NCBI GenBank assembly: GCA_002310095.1
Contig: DBYH01000007.1
Location: forward strand, 25,291-89,290
DNA from: Firmicutes bacterium UBA1191
Lineage (GTDB): Bacteria; Bacillota; Clostridia; Peptostreptococcales; Anaerovoracaceae
Length of the DNA stretch: 64,000 nt
Direction: 5' to 3'
The first letter of the stretch is position 1, and each line of letters begins with the position of its first letter. Position numbers and translations under genes: made by a program. Shown here one piece after another: positions 16,981 through 25,484 of the stretch. Below the pieces are notes generated by a model. It worked only from the letters and a program-made list of their open reading frames with translations. It was not told the origin of the DNA and did not search any database.

Positions 16981-18495
16981 TTATGCCATTACGAATCCCA
17001 TGATCGCGTACATGATGAATGAACAAATGGCCGCGATGATACCGTAAGGCATCTGAGTGAACGCGTGTCTGAAGTTGTCGCATCCGCAGGCCGCAGATGT
17101 AAGAACTGTCGCGTCTGAGTAGAAGCAGATGTGTGAGCCGAATACGCCGGCTGAGATGCATGCTCCTACAGCCAGAGGCATACATACGCCGATATTCATC
17201 GCCAGAGGTATGATGATCGGCAGGGCGATGATGTACATTCCCCAGTTGGTGCCGGTGATGAACTCTGTGCAGGCCAGTACCAGGAAGATGATCATCGGTG
17301 CTGTTGCCGGAGTCATTACAGTCGTCGCCGACTCGATGCACCACTTGGTGAATCCGATCTGCTCGTTCATGTCGGCGAATACGAAGGCCATTACCATCAG
17401 CATCAGCGGAAGGATCATGTTCTGGATACCCTTGATGATGATATCCCAGAAATCCATTGCGGACATGATGTTCTGTGCCATGTATATTACGAACATTACC
17501 AGCAGGGCGGAGAGAACGCCCATCTCCATCTCCTTGTCGAAGAAGATCGTTGCTACGACCAGTACTGCGAGAGGAATGAAGAAGTTGATCATTCTCGGAT
17601 TTTCGACATCGGTGGCTTCCTCGCCCTTGTCGGCTGCCAGGATAGTGATTCTCTCTGATCCCGGAGGGGCTAGCGGACCGCCGTCGGCTACTCTCTGATA
17701 AGCCTTCTTCATGCCGAAGATCTTAGGAATGATGCCGAGGGCTACGAGCGGTACCATGATTGCCGCAATCCACGCGTAGAAGTTATATGGAATCGTCTTG
17801 ACAAACATCTCGATGACGCCTGCGTCGCCTTCCTGCCATCCGTTTGAGATGAGGATCTTGCCGCAGAATACTGACCATGTAGTGATCGGGATCAGTACGC
17901 AGACCGGCGCGGCCGTCGAGTCGCATACGTAGGCTAGCATTTCTCTTGGGGTTTTATGCTTGTCTGTCAGACCTGCCATGCAGGAACCTACTGTCATGGA
18001 GTTGAGGTAGTCGTCAATAAAGATGATGATACCCAGGATCCACGCCCAGATGAGCGCCGTCTTTTCAGTTTTGGCGCGTTTGGATGCCCAGTTGCCGAAC
18101 GCGATGGCTCCGCCGGATTTTTCAATCAGGGCAATTATGCCGCCCATGAGTCCGCAGACGATGATCAGCCACGCGATGTCTTCTGACATCATAGTGTTCA
18201 GCAGTGAGTCAGAGAATGTCCACATGACATTGTCCCCGGGAGAGGAGCACATGATGAAGCCGACGACTGCGCCGATAGTCAGGGCCTCGATGATTCTCTT
18301 CGTGATGAAGATGTAGAGGATCATCAGCAGAGCCGGAATGCAGCAGAGCGGTCCGAATTTGGCCGGATCATCAGGTAAAAACAAGTTAAGAATGAATGCC
18401 GCGATGATGATGATTGCCGCCGCCGCCAGTGATTTTCTGGCGTTGAACATCTTAACTTCATTCTCCAGAATCTCCCTCTGTTGTTTAAGAGACAT
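16981..18495 (-). CDS. NhaC-family antiporter
   Basis: 504 residues with about twelve membrane segments, from the ATG at 18495 preceded by AAAGGAGG. NhaC-type features include an early hydrophobic hairpin, the charged motif in GIIIFIDDYLNSMTVG, TAAPVCVLIPITTWSVF and TEFITGTNWGMYIIALPI. Family members exchange Na+ for H+ or move amino acids and organic acids. An NhaC-type gene accompanies ornithine-degradation genes in other amino-acid-fermenting clostridia, and the racemase operon here is next door, so import or exchange of ornithine is possible but unproven. An operator-like palindrome covers its promoter. Confidence 0.88.
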   Translation of the reverse strand: MSLKQQREILENEVKMFNARKSLAAAAIIIIAAFILNLFLPDDPAKFGPLCCIPALLMILYIFITKRIIEALTIGAVVGFIMCSSPGDNVMWTFSDSLLNTMMSEDIAWLIIVCGLMGGIIALIEKSGGAIAFGNWASKRAKTEKTALIWAWILGIIIFIDDYLNSMTVGSCMAGLTDKHKTPREMLAYVCDSTAAPVCVLIPITTWSVFCGKILISNGWQEGDAGVIEMFVKTIPYNFYAWIAAIMVPLVALGIIPKIFGMKKAYQRVADGGPLAPPGSERITILAADKGEEATDVENPRMINFFIPLAVLVVATIFFDKEMEMGVLSALLVMFVIYMAQNIMSAMDFWDIIIKGIQNMILPLMLMVMAFVFADMNEQIGFTKWCIESATTVMTPATAPMIIFLVLACTEFITGTNWGMYIIALPIIIPLAMNIGVCMPLAVGACISAGVFGSHICFYSDATVLTSAACGCDNFRHAFTQMPYGIIAAICSFIMYAIMGFVMA

Positions 18496-18523
18496 TTCTA
18501 ACCTCCTTTCAGATAATAAAAAA

Positions 18524-18554
18524 TGAAGTATAATGCTGGCTTCATTATACTTCA
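18524..18554. promoter_or_regulatory. 12-bp perfect inverted repeat, candidate operator of the NhaC-type gene
   Basis: TGAAGTATAATG (18524-18535) and CATTATACTTCA (18543-18554) are exact inverted copies separated by seven bases. The right arm contains the -10 box and the left arm lies just downstream of the start site, a typical repressor position. The binding protein is unknown. Confidence 0.7.
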
Positions 18555-18572
18555 ATTACTATTTTTGTACAA
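18544..18572 (-). promoter_or_regulatory. Sigma-A promoter of the NhaC-type gene
   Basis: On the reverse strand TTGTAC (18567-18572), 17 bases and TATAAT (18544-18549). The transcript would start near 18538, with AAAGGAGG before the ATG at 18495. Confidence 0.8.
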
Positions 18573-18598
18573 TAAACTACTAAAGACAGAAACCGCCG

Positions 18599-19282
18599 CT
18601 ACTCAGCTTCCGGTTCGGCCGCTTCCGGTTCCTCTGCCTCGGTCGCTTCCGGCTCCTCCGGCTCTCCGAAATCCGCCTCGGCCTCATACTTACCGGCCAT
18701 TTCCTCAAGGGACATCTGCCCGATAACGCCGTCGAATACAGGCGGTTCCTCCGCCTCAAAGATGACGCCTTCCAGGTCCTCGATCTTAGGCAGATCCTTC
18801 AGGGATTCGAACTCGAACTGCTTCAGGAACTCGTTGGTCGTGCCGTAGATATTCGGTCTTCCGACTGTCTCCGCGCGGCCCACGATGGTCACCAGGCCCT
18901 TTGCCATGAGACCCTCGAGCACTCTGTCGCACTTGATGCCTCTGACCGCCTCGATCTCGCCCTTTGTTACAGGCTGCTTGTAAGCCACGATGGCCAGGGT
19001 CTCAAGGGCCGACTGGGAAAGTCTCCTGCGCCTTACCGGCGTGCAAAGCCTCTCGATGTATCCCAGGTTCTCTTTTCTGGTCACAAACTGGAAGCTCTTG
19101 TTGACTTCGCGGATAACGATTCCGCGGCCTTCCTGCTCGTACTCCTCCTGAAGCTCTTTGCATGCCTCATATATTTCCTTCTTCTCCAAGTTGAAAATGT
19201 CCGCCATGTCCTTTATGGCAAGGGGCTCACCCCATACGAACATCATCGACTCAATAGCTGATTTGATTGTCTTGCTTGCCAT
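18599..19282 (-). CDS. scpB: Segregation and condensation protein ScpB
   Basis: 227 residues. Two winged-helix modules are typical of the kleisin-associated subunit of the bacterial SMC condensin (AIESMMFVWGEPLAIKDMAD, then LSQSALETLAIVAYKQPVTK, GEIEAVRGIKCDRVLEGLM and GRPNIYGTTNEFLKQFE). The last 60 residues form an acidic Glu/Pro/Ala tail with repeated EEPEA units, longer than usual. The gene overlaps the 3' end of scpA by 32 bases, so the pair is probably translationally coupled. It acts on the nucleoid in chromosome compaction and segregation. Confidence 0.95.
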   Translation of the reverse strand: MASKTIKSAIESMMFVWGEPLAIKDMADIFNLEKKEIYEACKELQEEYEQEGRGIVIREVNKSFQFVTRKENLGYIERLCTPVRRRRLSQSALETLAIVAYKQPVTKGEIEAVRGIKCDRVLEGLMAKGLVTIVGRAETVGRPNIYGTTNEFLKQFEFESLKDLPKIEDLEGVIFEAEEPPVFDGVIGQMSLEEMAGKYEAEADFGEPEEPEATEAEEPEAAEPEAE

Positions 19283-20066
19283 CCTCGGCTACCTCTTCTC
19301 CATCAATTGCAACTTCATCATTCAGGTGCTCCGTAGCGTACACCTCTATATCTCCGAACAGCCTCTTCTGCTCCGCGTCGAGGCGTCCGTTCTTCATCAT
19401 CTCCAGGACCGATGAGAATGTTACTGAAATATCGTACTTGCTGCCTTTGTCCTGGACCAGCTCGTTGAAGTTCGCTCTCTGTCCCTCAGGAAGCGAATTG
19501 AAAAAGCTGCGGATTCCGGCGATTCTTGCCTCTGTCGTTATGCGCTGCTTCTCGGTACGCATGTGGTGGGCTCTGATTTCCTCGAGCTTTTTCTTTCGCT
19601 CGAGAAATTCCTCAAAGGCCCTCCTGAATTTTTCCTCGTCCAGAATGAGATACTCGTCGGGTTCTCCCGTATACTCCGCCAGATCCTCCTGAGGCTTCTC
19701 CAGGGACGCGGCCGCGTACTCACGGCGCTCCTCCAGCATCTCGGAGGCCGCCTTGTACTTTTTGTACTCGGCCAGCTTGGCGACCAGCTCGGTGCGCGGA
19801 TCCTCGTAGACCGTTTCACCTTCCTCATCGATGACAGTTCGAGGCAAAAGCATCTTCGACTTTATCTCGAGAAGCTGCGCCGCGAGCACCATGAATTCGG
19901 AAGCCAGGTTGACGTCCGCCTCCTGCATCTGCTTTATGTATCCGATGTACTGGGCCGTGATCTCAGAGATCTTTATGTCATAGATGCTCATCCTGGCGTG
20001 CTCGATCAGATACACCAGAAGATCGAAAGGCCCTTCGAATATTTTTGTCTTAACCCTGTAGCCCAT
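19251..20066 (-). CDS. scpA: Segregation and condensation protein ScpA
   Basis: 271 residues of the kleisin subunit that bridges SMC heads. The N-terminal FEGPFDLLVYLIEHARMSIY and ASEFMVLAAQLLEIKSKMLL segments form the SMC-neck-binding helices. A charged middle follows, and the C-terminal winged helix ends before the overlap with scpB. It starts only three bases after the ornithine racemase stop, placing a catabolic racemase and a chromosome-segregation pair on one message. Confidence 0.95.
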   Translation of the reverse strand: MGYRVKTKIFEGPFDLLVYLIEHARMSIYDIKISEITAQYIGYIKQMQEADVNLASEFMVLAAQLLEIKSKMLLPRTVIDEEGETVYEDPRTELVAKLAEYKKYKAASEMLEERREYAAASLEKPQEDLAEYTGEPDEYLILDEEKFRRAFEEFLERKKKLEEIRAHHMRTEKQRITTEARIAGIRSFFNSLPEGQRANFNELVQDKGSKYDISVTFSSVLEMMKNGRLDAEQKRLFGDIEVYATEHLNDEVAIDGEEVAEDGKQDNQISY

Positions 20067-20069
20067 TTT

Positions 20070-21185
20070 CTATCTGTATTCTTTCTCAACATACGGACTC
20101 GTGGCGACCTTGAGCATAGCGCCGTACTCGAGCCTGAATGTTACAGTGTCACCGACCTTGTAATCACGGTCAGCCTTGGTCATGTCCATGAGAGTGTGGT
20201 CTGACGAACCGCCGAGGATCTCGATGGAATCATCGTCGACCCAGTTGCCGTCAGCGTCCTGCTTCACCGGAATCATGCCGTCCACGTCCGTGTCCTGCTT
20301 ACCGATTCCAAGAATCGCCCTCTTGATTATGCCGCGGTCCTCATACTCAGGAACATTTCCAAAGGCATCCTTGCCGACTTCGCCGATCGGCAGCGAAGGC
20401 TTCTCCTTCAGCTCTATGATCTGGGCCTCGACGATGAGTGTGTCGTGAACGGCTCCCGGAACAGTCTCGCCGTAAGCCGTGTCGTTGCCCAGCAGGAAGC
20501 TCTCGCCCAGTCTCAGGTTGCTGATCTTCTCAGGCAGTCCGCCCTTCCAGATCAGGTAGATGGAGCTTGAGTTTCCGCCCGAAACCATGTCGAGCTTTCT
20601 TCCGATTTTCTCTTCAACTCTTTCCGCGAAGGCAGCCAGCACCGACAGGTTATCGTTCTTCGGGATTATGGCGCCGTAACACGTCAGGTTGGTTCCGAGT
20701 CCGTGGAGCTCGAGGTTTTCCATCGCCTCGACCGATTCAACTGTGCTGAAGATCTCGTCTTCGTTTTTGAAGAACATACCCTCGCGCAGGTCGCCCAGGT
20801 CGATCATGAGAACGACTTTGTGGACCTTGCCCTGGCGGGCAGCTTCATCGTTCAGCGCCCTGAGTGTGCTCATCTCGGAATTAAAGCTGACGTCGGCGTA
20901 TCTCACGACTTCCTCAACTTCGCAGAGCATCGGAAGGCGGAGAAGAACGGTCAGTTTGCCTTTTGCATTAGCCTTGTCGTGGTATTTTTTCAGATTGAGG
21001 ACTCTCGAATCGGCCATGTAGTCGACCTGCGAATGGTCCGTGATCATGTCGCATACTCTGTCGTCGGCGCAGACGCCCTTTGTGACCAGCATGAGGGAGC
21101 AGTTTCCGTCATCCTTTGTGATCTTGGCGCAGGCGTCGATGTTGGCCTTCAGCTTGTCCATGTTTACTATCAGTTTAGGGTACAT
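20070..21185 (-). CDS. orr: Ornithine racemase (alanine racemase-like PLP enzyme)
   Basis: 371 residues from the ATG at 21185, preceded by AGGAGA; an upstream ATG at 21218 has no ribosome site. The fold-III alanine-racemase N-terminus is clear (MYPKLIVNMDKLKANIDA), with the PLP lysine in LVTKGVCADD. Other matching segments are MIDLGDLREGMF, VSGGNSSSIY, LRLGESFLLGND and ILGGSSDHTLMD. It interconverts L- and D-ornithine, feeding D-ornithine to the OraSE aminomutase whose genes lie at 45.7-48.3 kb. Unlike in some clostridia it is not inside the ora/ort cluster. It heads an operon with scpA and scpB. Confidence 0.88.
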   Translation of the reverse strand: MYPKLIVNMDKLKANIDACAKITKDDGNCSLMLVTKGVCADDRVCDMITDHSQVDYMADSRVLNLKKYHDKANAKGKLTVLLRLPMLCEVEEVVRYADVSFNSEMSTLRALNDEAARQGKVHKVVLMIDLGDLREGMFFKNEDEIFSTVESVEAMENLELHGLGTNLTCYGAIIPKNDNLSVLAAFAERVEEKIGRKLDMVSGGNSSSIYLIWKGGLPEKISNLRLGESFLLGNDTAYGETVPGAVHDTLIVEAQIIELKEKPSLPIGEVGKDAFGNVPEYEDRGIIKRAILGIGKQDTDVDGMIPVKQDADGNWVDDDSIEILGGSSDHTLMDMTKADRDYKVGDTVTFRLEYGAMLKVATSPYVEKEYR

Positions 21186-21220
21186 AATCTTATCTCCTGT
21201 TTCATCAATATGCTGCATCC

Positions 21221-21249
21221 ATTCTATCCCTTATTATAAGCCTTGTCAA
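21221..21249 (-). promoter_or_regulatory. Sigma-A promoter of the orr-scpA-scpB operon
   Basis: On the reverse strand TTGACA (21244-21249), 17 bases and TAGAAT (21221-21226). A TATAAT also occurs inside the spacer but has no -35 at the right distance. Confidence 0.75.
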
Positions 21250-21265
21250 AGCAGACGGAGGGGGT

Positions 21266-21292
21266 CCGGAGAGCCGGCGTCCGGCTGTCCGG
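21266..21292. repeat. 27-base GC-rich interrupted palindrome between divergent genes
   Basis: CCGGA-g-AGCCGG-cgt-CCGGCT-g-TCCGG pairs almost perfectly. It lies upstream of the orr promoter and has no adjoining T tract, so it may be an operator or cruciform rather than a terminator. The rest of the 307-base gap between orr and the aminotransferase gene holds the orr promoter, an AT-rich stretch and the aminotransferase leader. Confidence 0.55.
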
Positions 21293-21382
21293 CGATGCAT
21301 TTTTATTCATATTTGACAATATAATTCACCAAATTAAAGCACAAATGACAAACTTGTTATTTCTTTTACATCTCAATAGGTC

Positions 21383-21492
21383 TATAATATGTTCAGTGGC
21401 AAGGTGTCCTTCGGGGCACGCCCTAGAAGTTATACCGATGCTGTCATTCCAAGGACAGCAAAAAAGTTTTCTAACAGTTAGGAGGTCATAAT
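21383..21492 (+). promoter_or_regulatory. Promoter -10 and structured 5' leader of the aminotransferase gene
   Basis: TATAAT (21383-21388) predicts a start near 21395 and a leader of about 98 bases. The leader contains a UUCG-capped hairpin (GTGTCC/GGGCAC, 21404-21419), a second hairpin (TGCTGTC/GACAGCA, 21439-21460), and an 11-base palindrome CTAACAGTTAG whose end overlaps the AGGAGG ribosome site at 21480-21485. I do not recognise a known riboswitch class. The -35 is weak. Confidence 0.45.
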
Positions 21493-22884
21493 ATGACTGA
21501 AAGAAACATGACATTAGCTTTAGAAGAAGCTAAGAGAGTTGTGGCTATGATCGAAGCGGATGAACTGACTCCTGAGCAGAAGAAGGCAATTCATGATGAT
21601 TCAATCAAGAACTTCAACGAAAACGTAAACCCGGGATGGCTTGAATACAGAAAGTCCGTATCAACTGACGCTGCGTTCGTAGAGTGGGAAGATGAAGGCG
21701 ATGTATTCAGAGATCTGAACGGCGTTGAGTTTATCGACTGTCTCGGTGGATTCGGTATCTTCGCCTGCGGACACGGCAACCCTGAAATCAGGAAGACTGT
21801 AATCGCACAGCTGAACAGATACTCACTCCACTCACAGGAACTGGTTGACCCACTTAGAGGTTATCTGGCTCACCTGCTCGGACTGATCACTCCAGGCGAT
21901 CTGCAGTATTGCTTCTTCACTAATGGCGGAGCTGAGGCTGTAGAAATGGCTCTGAAGCTGGCAAGACTGGCAACCGGCGGAAGATGGTACATCTCAACTG
22001 TTGGCGCGTTCCACGGCAAGTCCATGGGTGCTATCTCAATGGGCGGCAAGGGCGCTTACAGAGAAGACTACATTCCAATGGTACAGCAGGTACAGCATGT
22101 TAAGTTTGGTGACGCGGAAGCCGCAAGAGTTGCTATCGAGAACCTCGAAGCAGTAGGCGAAAAGGTTGCCGGACTCATCGTAGAGCCTATCCAGGGCGAA
22201 GCTGGCGTTATGATCCCACCTGATGGATACCTCAAGGATCTGAGAGACATCTGCGACGAGCACGGTGTAGCTCTTATCTTCGACGAGATTCAGGTAGGAC
22301 TCGGACGTACAGGCACGCTGTGGAGATGCGACCACGAAGGAGTATGCCCTGACATCATGACTTATGGTAAGGCATCATCCGGTGGTCTGGTACCTATCAC
22401 TGGTATCATCGCAAGACCTTGGACTTATGACAAGTCAGGCTGCGGAACTGGCGCCCCTGGCAAGATGTTCGAGAATCCATGGATCCTCGGATCACCTACC
22501 TTCGGCGGTAACCCACTGGCTTGCGCAGCATTCATCTCGACTATCAGATACATGCTGGAGAACGATCTCCCTGCACTGTCAGCTGCAAAGGGCAAGAAGT
22601 ATCTGGATGGTCTGCAGAAGCTGCATGAGAAGTATCCAAAGGTACTGACCACATCCAGAGGAGCAGGAATGCTGATCTGCATGGAATTCCCTACTGACGA
22701 AATCGGCCACGAAGTAACGAAGGCCCTCTTCGCTAGAAAAGTAATGACTGCAGGTACTCTGGTTAACGCTCAGACAGTAAGAATCGAGCCGCCTCTCGTA
22801 CAGGCTGACGAGACGATCGACAAGGTTCTGGCTGCTCTGGACGAAGCTCTGGCAGAAGTAGGCAAAGCTTACAACCTTCTGTAA
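21493..22884 (+). CDS. Class III aminotransferase, putrescine aminotransferase type
   Basis: 463 residues. Long stretches match the PatA/YgjG branch of class III PLP aminotransferases: ENVNPGWLEYRKSV, EFIDCLGGFGIFACGHGNPE, LHSQELVDPLRGYLA, VGAFHGKSMGA, LIVEPIQGEAGVMIPPDGYL and TFGGNPLACAA. The PLP-lysine segment reads TYGKASSGGLVPITGI. It would move the amino group of putrescine (or cadaverine) to 2-oxoglutarate, giving an aminoaldehyde. Insert DKSGCGTGAPGK (about residues 315-326) is not in the E. coli protein. Arg is mostly AGA, as in the ora genes, suggesting high expression. A strong terminator follows. Confidence 0.87.
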   Translation: MTERNMTLALEEAKRVVAMIEADELTPEQKKAIHDDSIKNFNENVNPGWLEYRKSVSTDAAFVEWEDEGDVFRDLNGVEFIDCLGGFGIFACGHGNPEIRKTVIAQLNRYSLHSQELVDPLRGYLAHLLGLITPGDLQYCFFTNGGAEAVEMALKLARLATGGRWYISTVGAFHGKSMGAISMGGKGAYREDYIPMVQQVQHVKFGDAEAARVAIENLEAVGEKVAGLIVEPIQGEAGVMIPPDGYLKDLRDICDEHGVALIFDEIQVGLGRTGTLWRCDHEGVCPDIMTYGKASSGGLVPITGIIARPWTYDKSGCGTGAPGKMFENPWILGSPTFGGNPLACAAFISTIRYMLENDLPALSAAKGKKYLDGLQKLHEKYPKVLTTSRGAGMLICMEFPTDEIGHEVTKALFARKVMTAGTLVNAQTVRIEPPLVQADETIDKVLAALDEALAEVGKAYNLL

Positions 22885-22919
22885 TTAGAAATTCAGATTA
22901 TCGGTGTAATATCTAAAAG

Positions 22920-22959
22920 GAAGAGGATCTCCGCCTTCATGGCGGAGGTCTTCTTTTTT
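22920..22959 (+). terminator. Terminator of the aminotransferase gene
   Basis: GAAGA...CTCCGCC, loop TTCAT and GGCGGAG...TCTTC, followed by six T. Confidence 0.9.
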
Positions 22960-22991
22960 GCGCGGATATGACGCGGCGCGCGATTCTGATG

Positions 22992-23025
22992 TATAATACC
23001 TTTATCGTTTAAGGTGTTTACGATA
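22992..23025 (+). promoter_or_regulatory. Promoter -10 and candidate operator of the PhzF-like gene
   Basis: TATAAT (22992-22997) lacks a good -35. Directly downstream, TATCGT and ACGATA (about 23002-23024) form a six-base inverted repeat over the expected start site. AGGAGGT precedes the ATG at 23042. Confidence 0.4.
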
Positions 23026-23041
23026 CCAGGAGGTATGAACC

Positions 23042-24001
23042 ATGAAATTATATATAGCAGACGCCTTCACCAGAGAAGTCTTCGGCGGCAATCCTGCCGG
23101 AGTCGTCATTCTGGGCGAAGGCAATGATTTCCCTGAAGATGAAGTAATGAGAAAGACTGCCGCGGAGCTCAGATATTCCGAGACGGCCTTTGTAAAATTC
23201 CTGTCCGGGGCGGACGCGGACGGCGCCTATGACAAGTTCAACGTACGCTACTTTACGCCGGCGGCCGAAGTCGACCTCTGCGGACACGCGACAATCGCGA
23301 CATTCAGCTGCCTCCGCGAGGCGGGTCTGGTCAAGGCTGGCACAACTGTATTCAACAAAACCCTCGCGGGCGATCTCGACATTGTAATTGGTGAAGACTC
23401 GATACTCATGGACATGGCCGAACCTGAATATTCGGGAACGATCACTGATGAGACAGAACTCAGGGAATTATATCGGATTCTCGGACTCGACTACGAAGAC
23501 AACATTCCTGTTCTGGAGGAACAGTGTCTGGCAAACGGCGGAGACGGCAGCGGTCTGAAACCGGAAATCGTATCAACGGGACTTCCGGACATCATGCTTC
23601 CGGTCGCGACGAGAGAGGAACTGGCAAAGATGGCTCCGGACTTCGCGGCTCTGACGGAATACACAGGAAAACGCGAGGTGCTGAGCATACACGCATTCAC
23701 GCTGGACGGGGGAAAGCACCGCGGCGGCAGCACCAGGGGCGGACGCGACGACGTTGACGCGTACTGCCGCGATTTCGCGCCGATATGCGATATAGACGAA
23801 GAAGCCGCGACCGGCACGGCCAACGGCTCTCTTACACATTATCTTCAGAGAAATGAAATAATCCCTTCCAAAGCCGAGTGCCTTTTCATCCAGGGCGAAG
23901 CCATGGGTCGTCCTTCGGAGATCCGCTCTGTCGCTGACGGCCCGTCGATCAAGGTCGGCGGAAGCGCCGCGATTCTGGCGGAGGGTGAAATCTATCTGTA
24001 A
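23042..24001 (+). CDS. PhzF family isomerase-like protein
   Basis: 319 residues with the diaminopimelate-epimerase-like PhzF fold. The N-terminal IADAFTREVFGGNPAGVVIL, the catalytic Glu in RYSETAFV (about residue 46), the second-lobe RYFTPAAEVDLCGHATIATF and the C-terminal DEEAATGTANGSL loop are all conserved. PhzF itself isomerises a phenazine precursor, but most members outside phenazine clusters have unknown small-molecule substrates. No phenazine genes are present. The gene is monocistronic, between terminators. Confidence 0.9.
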   Translation: MKLYIADAFTREVFGGNPAGVVILGEGNDFPEDEVMRKTAAELRYSETAFVKFLSGADADGAYDKFNVRYFTPAAEVDLCGHATIATFSCLREAGLVKAGTTVFNKTLAGDLDIVIGEDSILMDMAEPEYSGTITDETELRELYRILGLDYEDNIPVLEEQCLANGGDGSGLKPEIVSTGLPDIMLPVATREELAKMAPDFAALTEYTGKREVLSIHAFTLDGGKHRGGSTRGGRDDVDAYCRDFAPICDIDEEAATGTANGSLTHYLQRNEIIPSKAECLFIQGEAMGRPSEIRSVADGPSIKVGGSAAILAEGEIYL

Positions 24002-24015
24002 ACGCGCAAAAGAAA

Positions 24016-24056
24016 AGTCCCGCAGGTTTCATGCGATTCCTGCGGGACTGTTTTTT
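24016..24056. terminator. Terminator between the PhzF-like gene and tyrS
   Basis: AGTCCCGCAGG and CCTGCGGGACT flank a 12-base loop, then GTTTTTT. AAAAGAAA on the other side lets it also serve the convergent tyrS. Confidence 0.9.
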
Positions 24057-24064
24057 ATTGTCTG

Positions 24065-25429
24065 CTATTTGAGTTTGGCGATCACTTTCTTCTTCTTGCC
24101 TTTTTCAACGAGCATTCCATCTTCGCCGAAGGAGTCCGCCTTGATGAGGGTCTTCGGGTCGGTGATCTTCTCGCCGTCGATCTTCAGGCCGCCCTGCTTG
24201 ATGACGTCCATGGCGTCTCTGTTGCTGCTGGTCAGGCCGAGCTTCGTCAGGAATGCCGCTACTCCCAGTCCGCCAAGTTCGTTTCCTTCTTTATCCGTGG
24301 ACTGAAGAGCTTCCGCTCCGATCTCAACAACAGGCAGGTTCTCGATTCCGCCGCCGGCTCCTCCGCCAAAAGCAGCCCGTGCCGCTTCCTGTGCCTTTGC
24401 GGCTTCCTCTTCTCCGTGGACCAGCTTGGTGACTTCAAAGGCCAGAACTTCCTTGGCCTTGTTGATCTCCTGATCCTTGAGGGAAGCGAGACGTCTTACC
24501 TCATCCATCGGCAGGAATGTGAGCATTCTCAGGCACTTCTCAACGTCGGCGTCGCCTACGTTTCTCCAGTACTGGTAGAACTCGTACGGCGAAGTCTTCT
24601 CAGCGTTGAGCCACAGGGCGCCGCTCTGGGTCTTGCCCATTTTCTTGCCTTCCGAGTTGGTCAGCAGGGAGAATGTCATTCCGTAGTAGTCGTCCTTACC
24701 CAGGAGTTTTCTGGACAGGTCGGCTCCGAAGAGTATGTTGGACCACTGGTCGTTTCCGCCGAACTGGATCTTGCAGTCTATGTCACGGGCCAGGCAGTAG
24801 AAGTCGTATGACTGGAGAAGCATGTAGTTGAACTCCAGGAATGACAGTCCTCTCTCCATTCTCTGCTTGAAGCATTCCGCGCGGAGCATTGCGTTGACGC
24901 TGAATTTACTCCCAATGTCCCTGATGAATTCCAGGTAATTGAAATCCAGCAGCCAGTCGGCGTTGTTCACGCAAATTGCCTTGCCTGCTTCAGGTTCCTT
25001 GTTGGCTGAGCCTTTGCCCAGAACGCTTCCGCTCGGCGTGTACTCCCACTCCTCATCAAACTCAAGGAATCTGTTGAAGAGGCTCTTGAACTTAAGCCCG
25101 TTCTCGCGGATCGTCTCCTGAGTCATCATCTGTCTCATGTCGGATCTTCCTGACGGGTCTCCGATCATGGTCGTGCCGCCGCCGATCAGGACCACCGGGG
25201 TGTGTCCGAACTTCTGCATGTACATCATGATGATGACCTGCATGAAGTGCCCCACGTGGAGGCTGTCCGCCGTCGGGTCGAAGCCGATGTAGAACTTAAC
25301 CTTCTCTCTTCCGAGCAGGTTCCGTATTCCTTCGTCATCTGTCGTCTGTTCAATGAATCCGCGTTCTTTGAGGACGTCGTATACGTTATCGAATCTGCTG
25401 ACGTCATCCGGAATCATGTTAAAATCCAT
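24065..25429 (-). CDS. tyrS: Tyrosyl-tRNA synthetase
   Basis: 454 residues of a class Ic synthetase charging tRNA-Tyr. The HIGH-like motif appears in PTADSLHVGHF and the KMSKS-like motif as KMGKTQSG; GGNDQWSNI and LLQSYDF line the tyrosine pocket. The C-terminal S4-like domain (FLTKLGLTSSNRDAMDVIKQ) binds tRNA. AGGAGA precedes the ATG. The 118-base gap before it holds only the upp terminator; no T-box element was seen, which is unusual for a Firmicute tyrS and fits expression from the upstream operon. Confidence 0.96.
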   Translation of the reverse strand: MDFNMIPDDVSRFDNVYDVLKERGFIEQTTDDEGIRNLLGREKVKFYIGFDPTADSLHVGHFMQVIIMMYMQKFGHTPVVLIGGGTTMIGDPSGRSDMRQMMTQETIRENGLKFKSLFNRFLEFDEEWEYTPSGSVLGKGSANKEPEAGKAICVNNADWLLDFNYLEFIRDIGSKFSVNAMLRAECFKQRMERGLSFLEFNYMLLQSYDFYCLARDIDCKIQFGGNDQWSNILFGADLSRKLLGKDDYYGMTFSLLTNSEGKKMGKTQSGALWLNAEKTSPYEFYQYWRNVGDADVEKCLRMLTFLPMDEVRRLASLKDQEINKAKEVLAFEVTKLVHGEEEAAKAQEAARAAFGGGAGGGIENLPVVEIGAEALQSTDKEGNELGGLGVAAFLTKLGLTSSNRDAMDVIKQGGLKIDGEKITDPKTLIKADSFGEDGMLVEKGKKKKVIAKLK

Positions 25430-25484
25430 ATTGCTTTATCTCCTGTCTGTATGTATTTTTGCAGTCTGTAAAAATGAGAACCAA

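Noticed and set aside
21300..21345. TTGACA near 21314 as the -35 of the aminotransferase promoter
   Set aside because: No -10 box occurs at 16-18 bases; the better -10 is at 21383.
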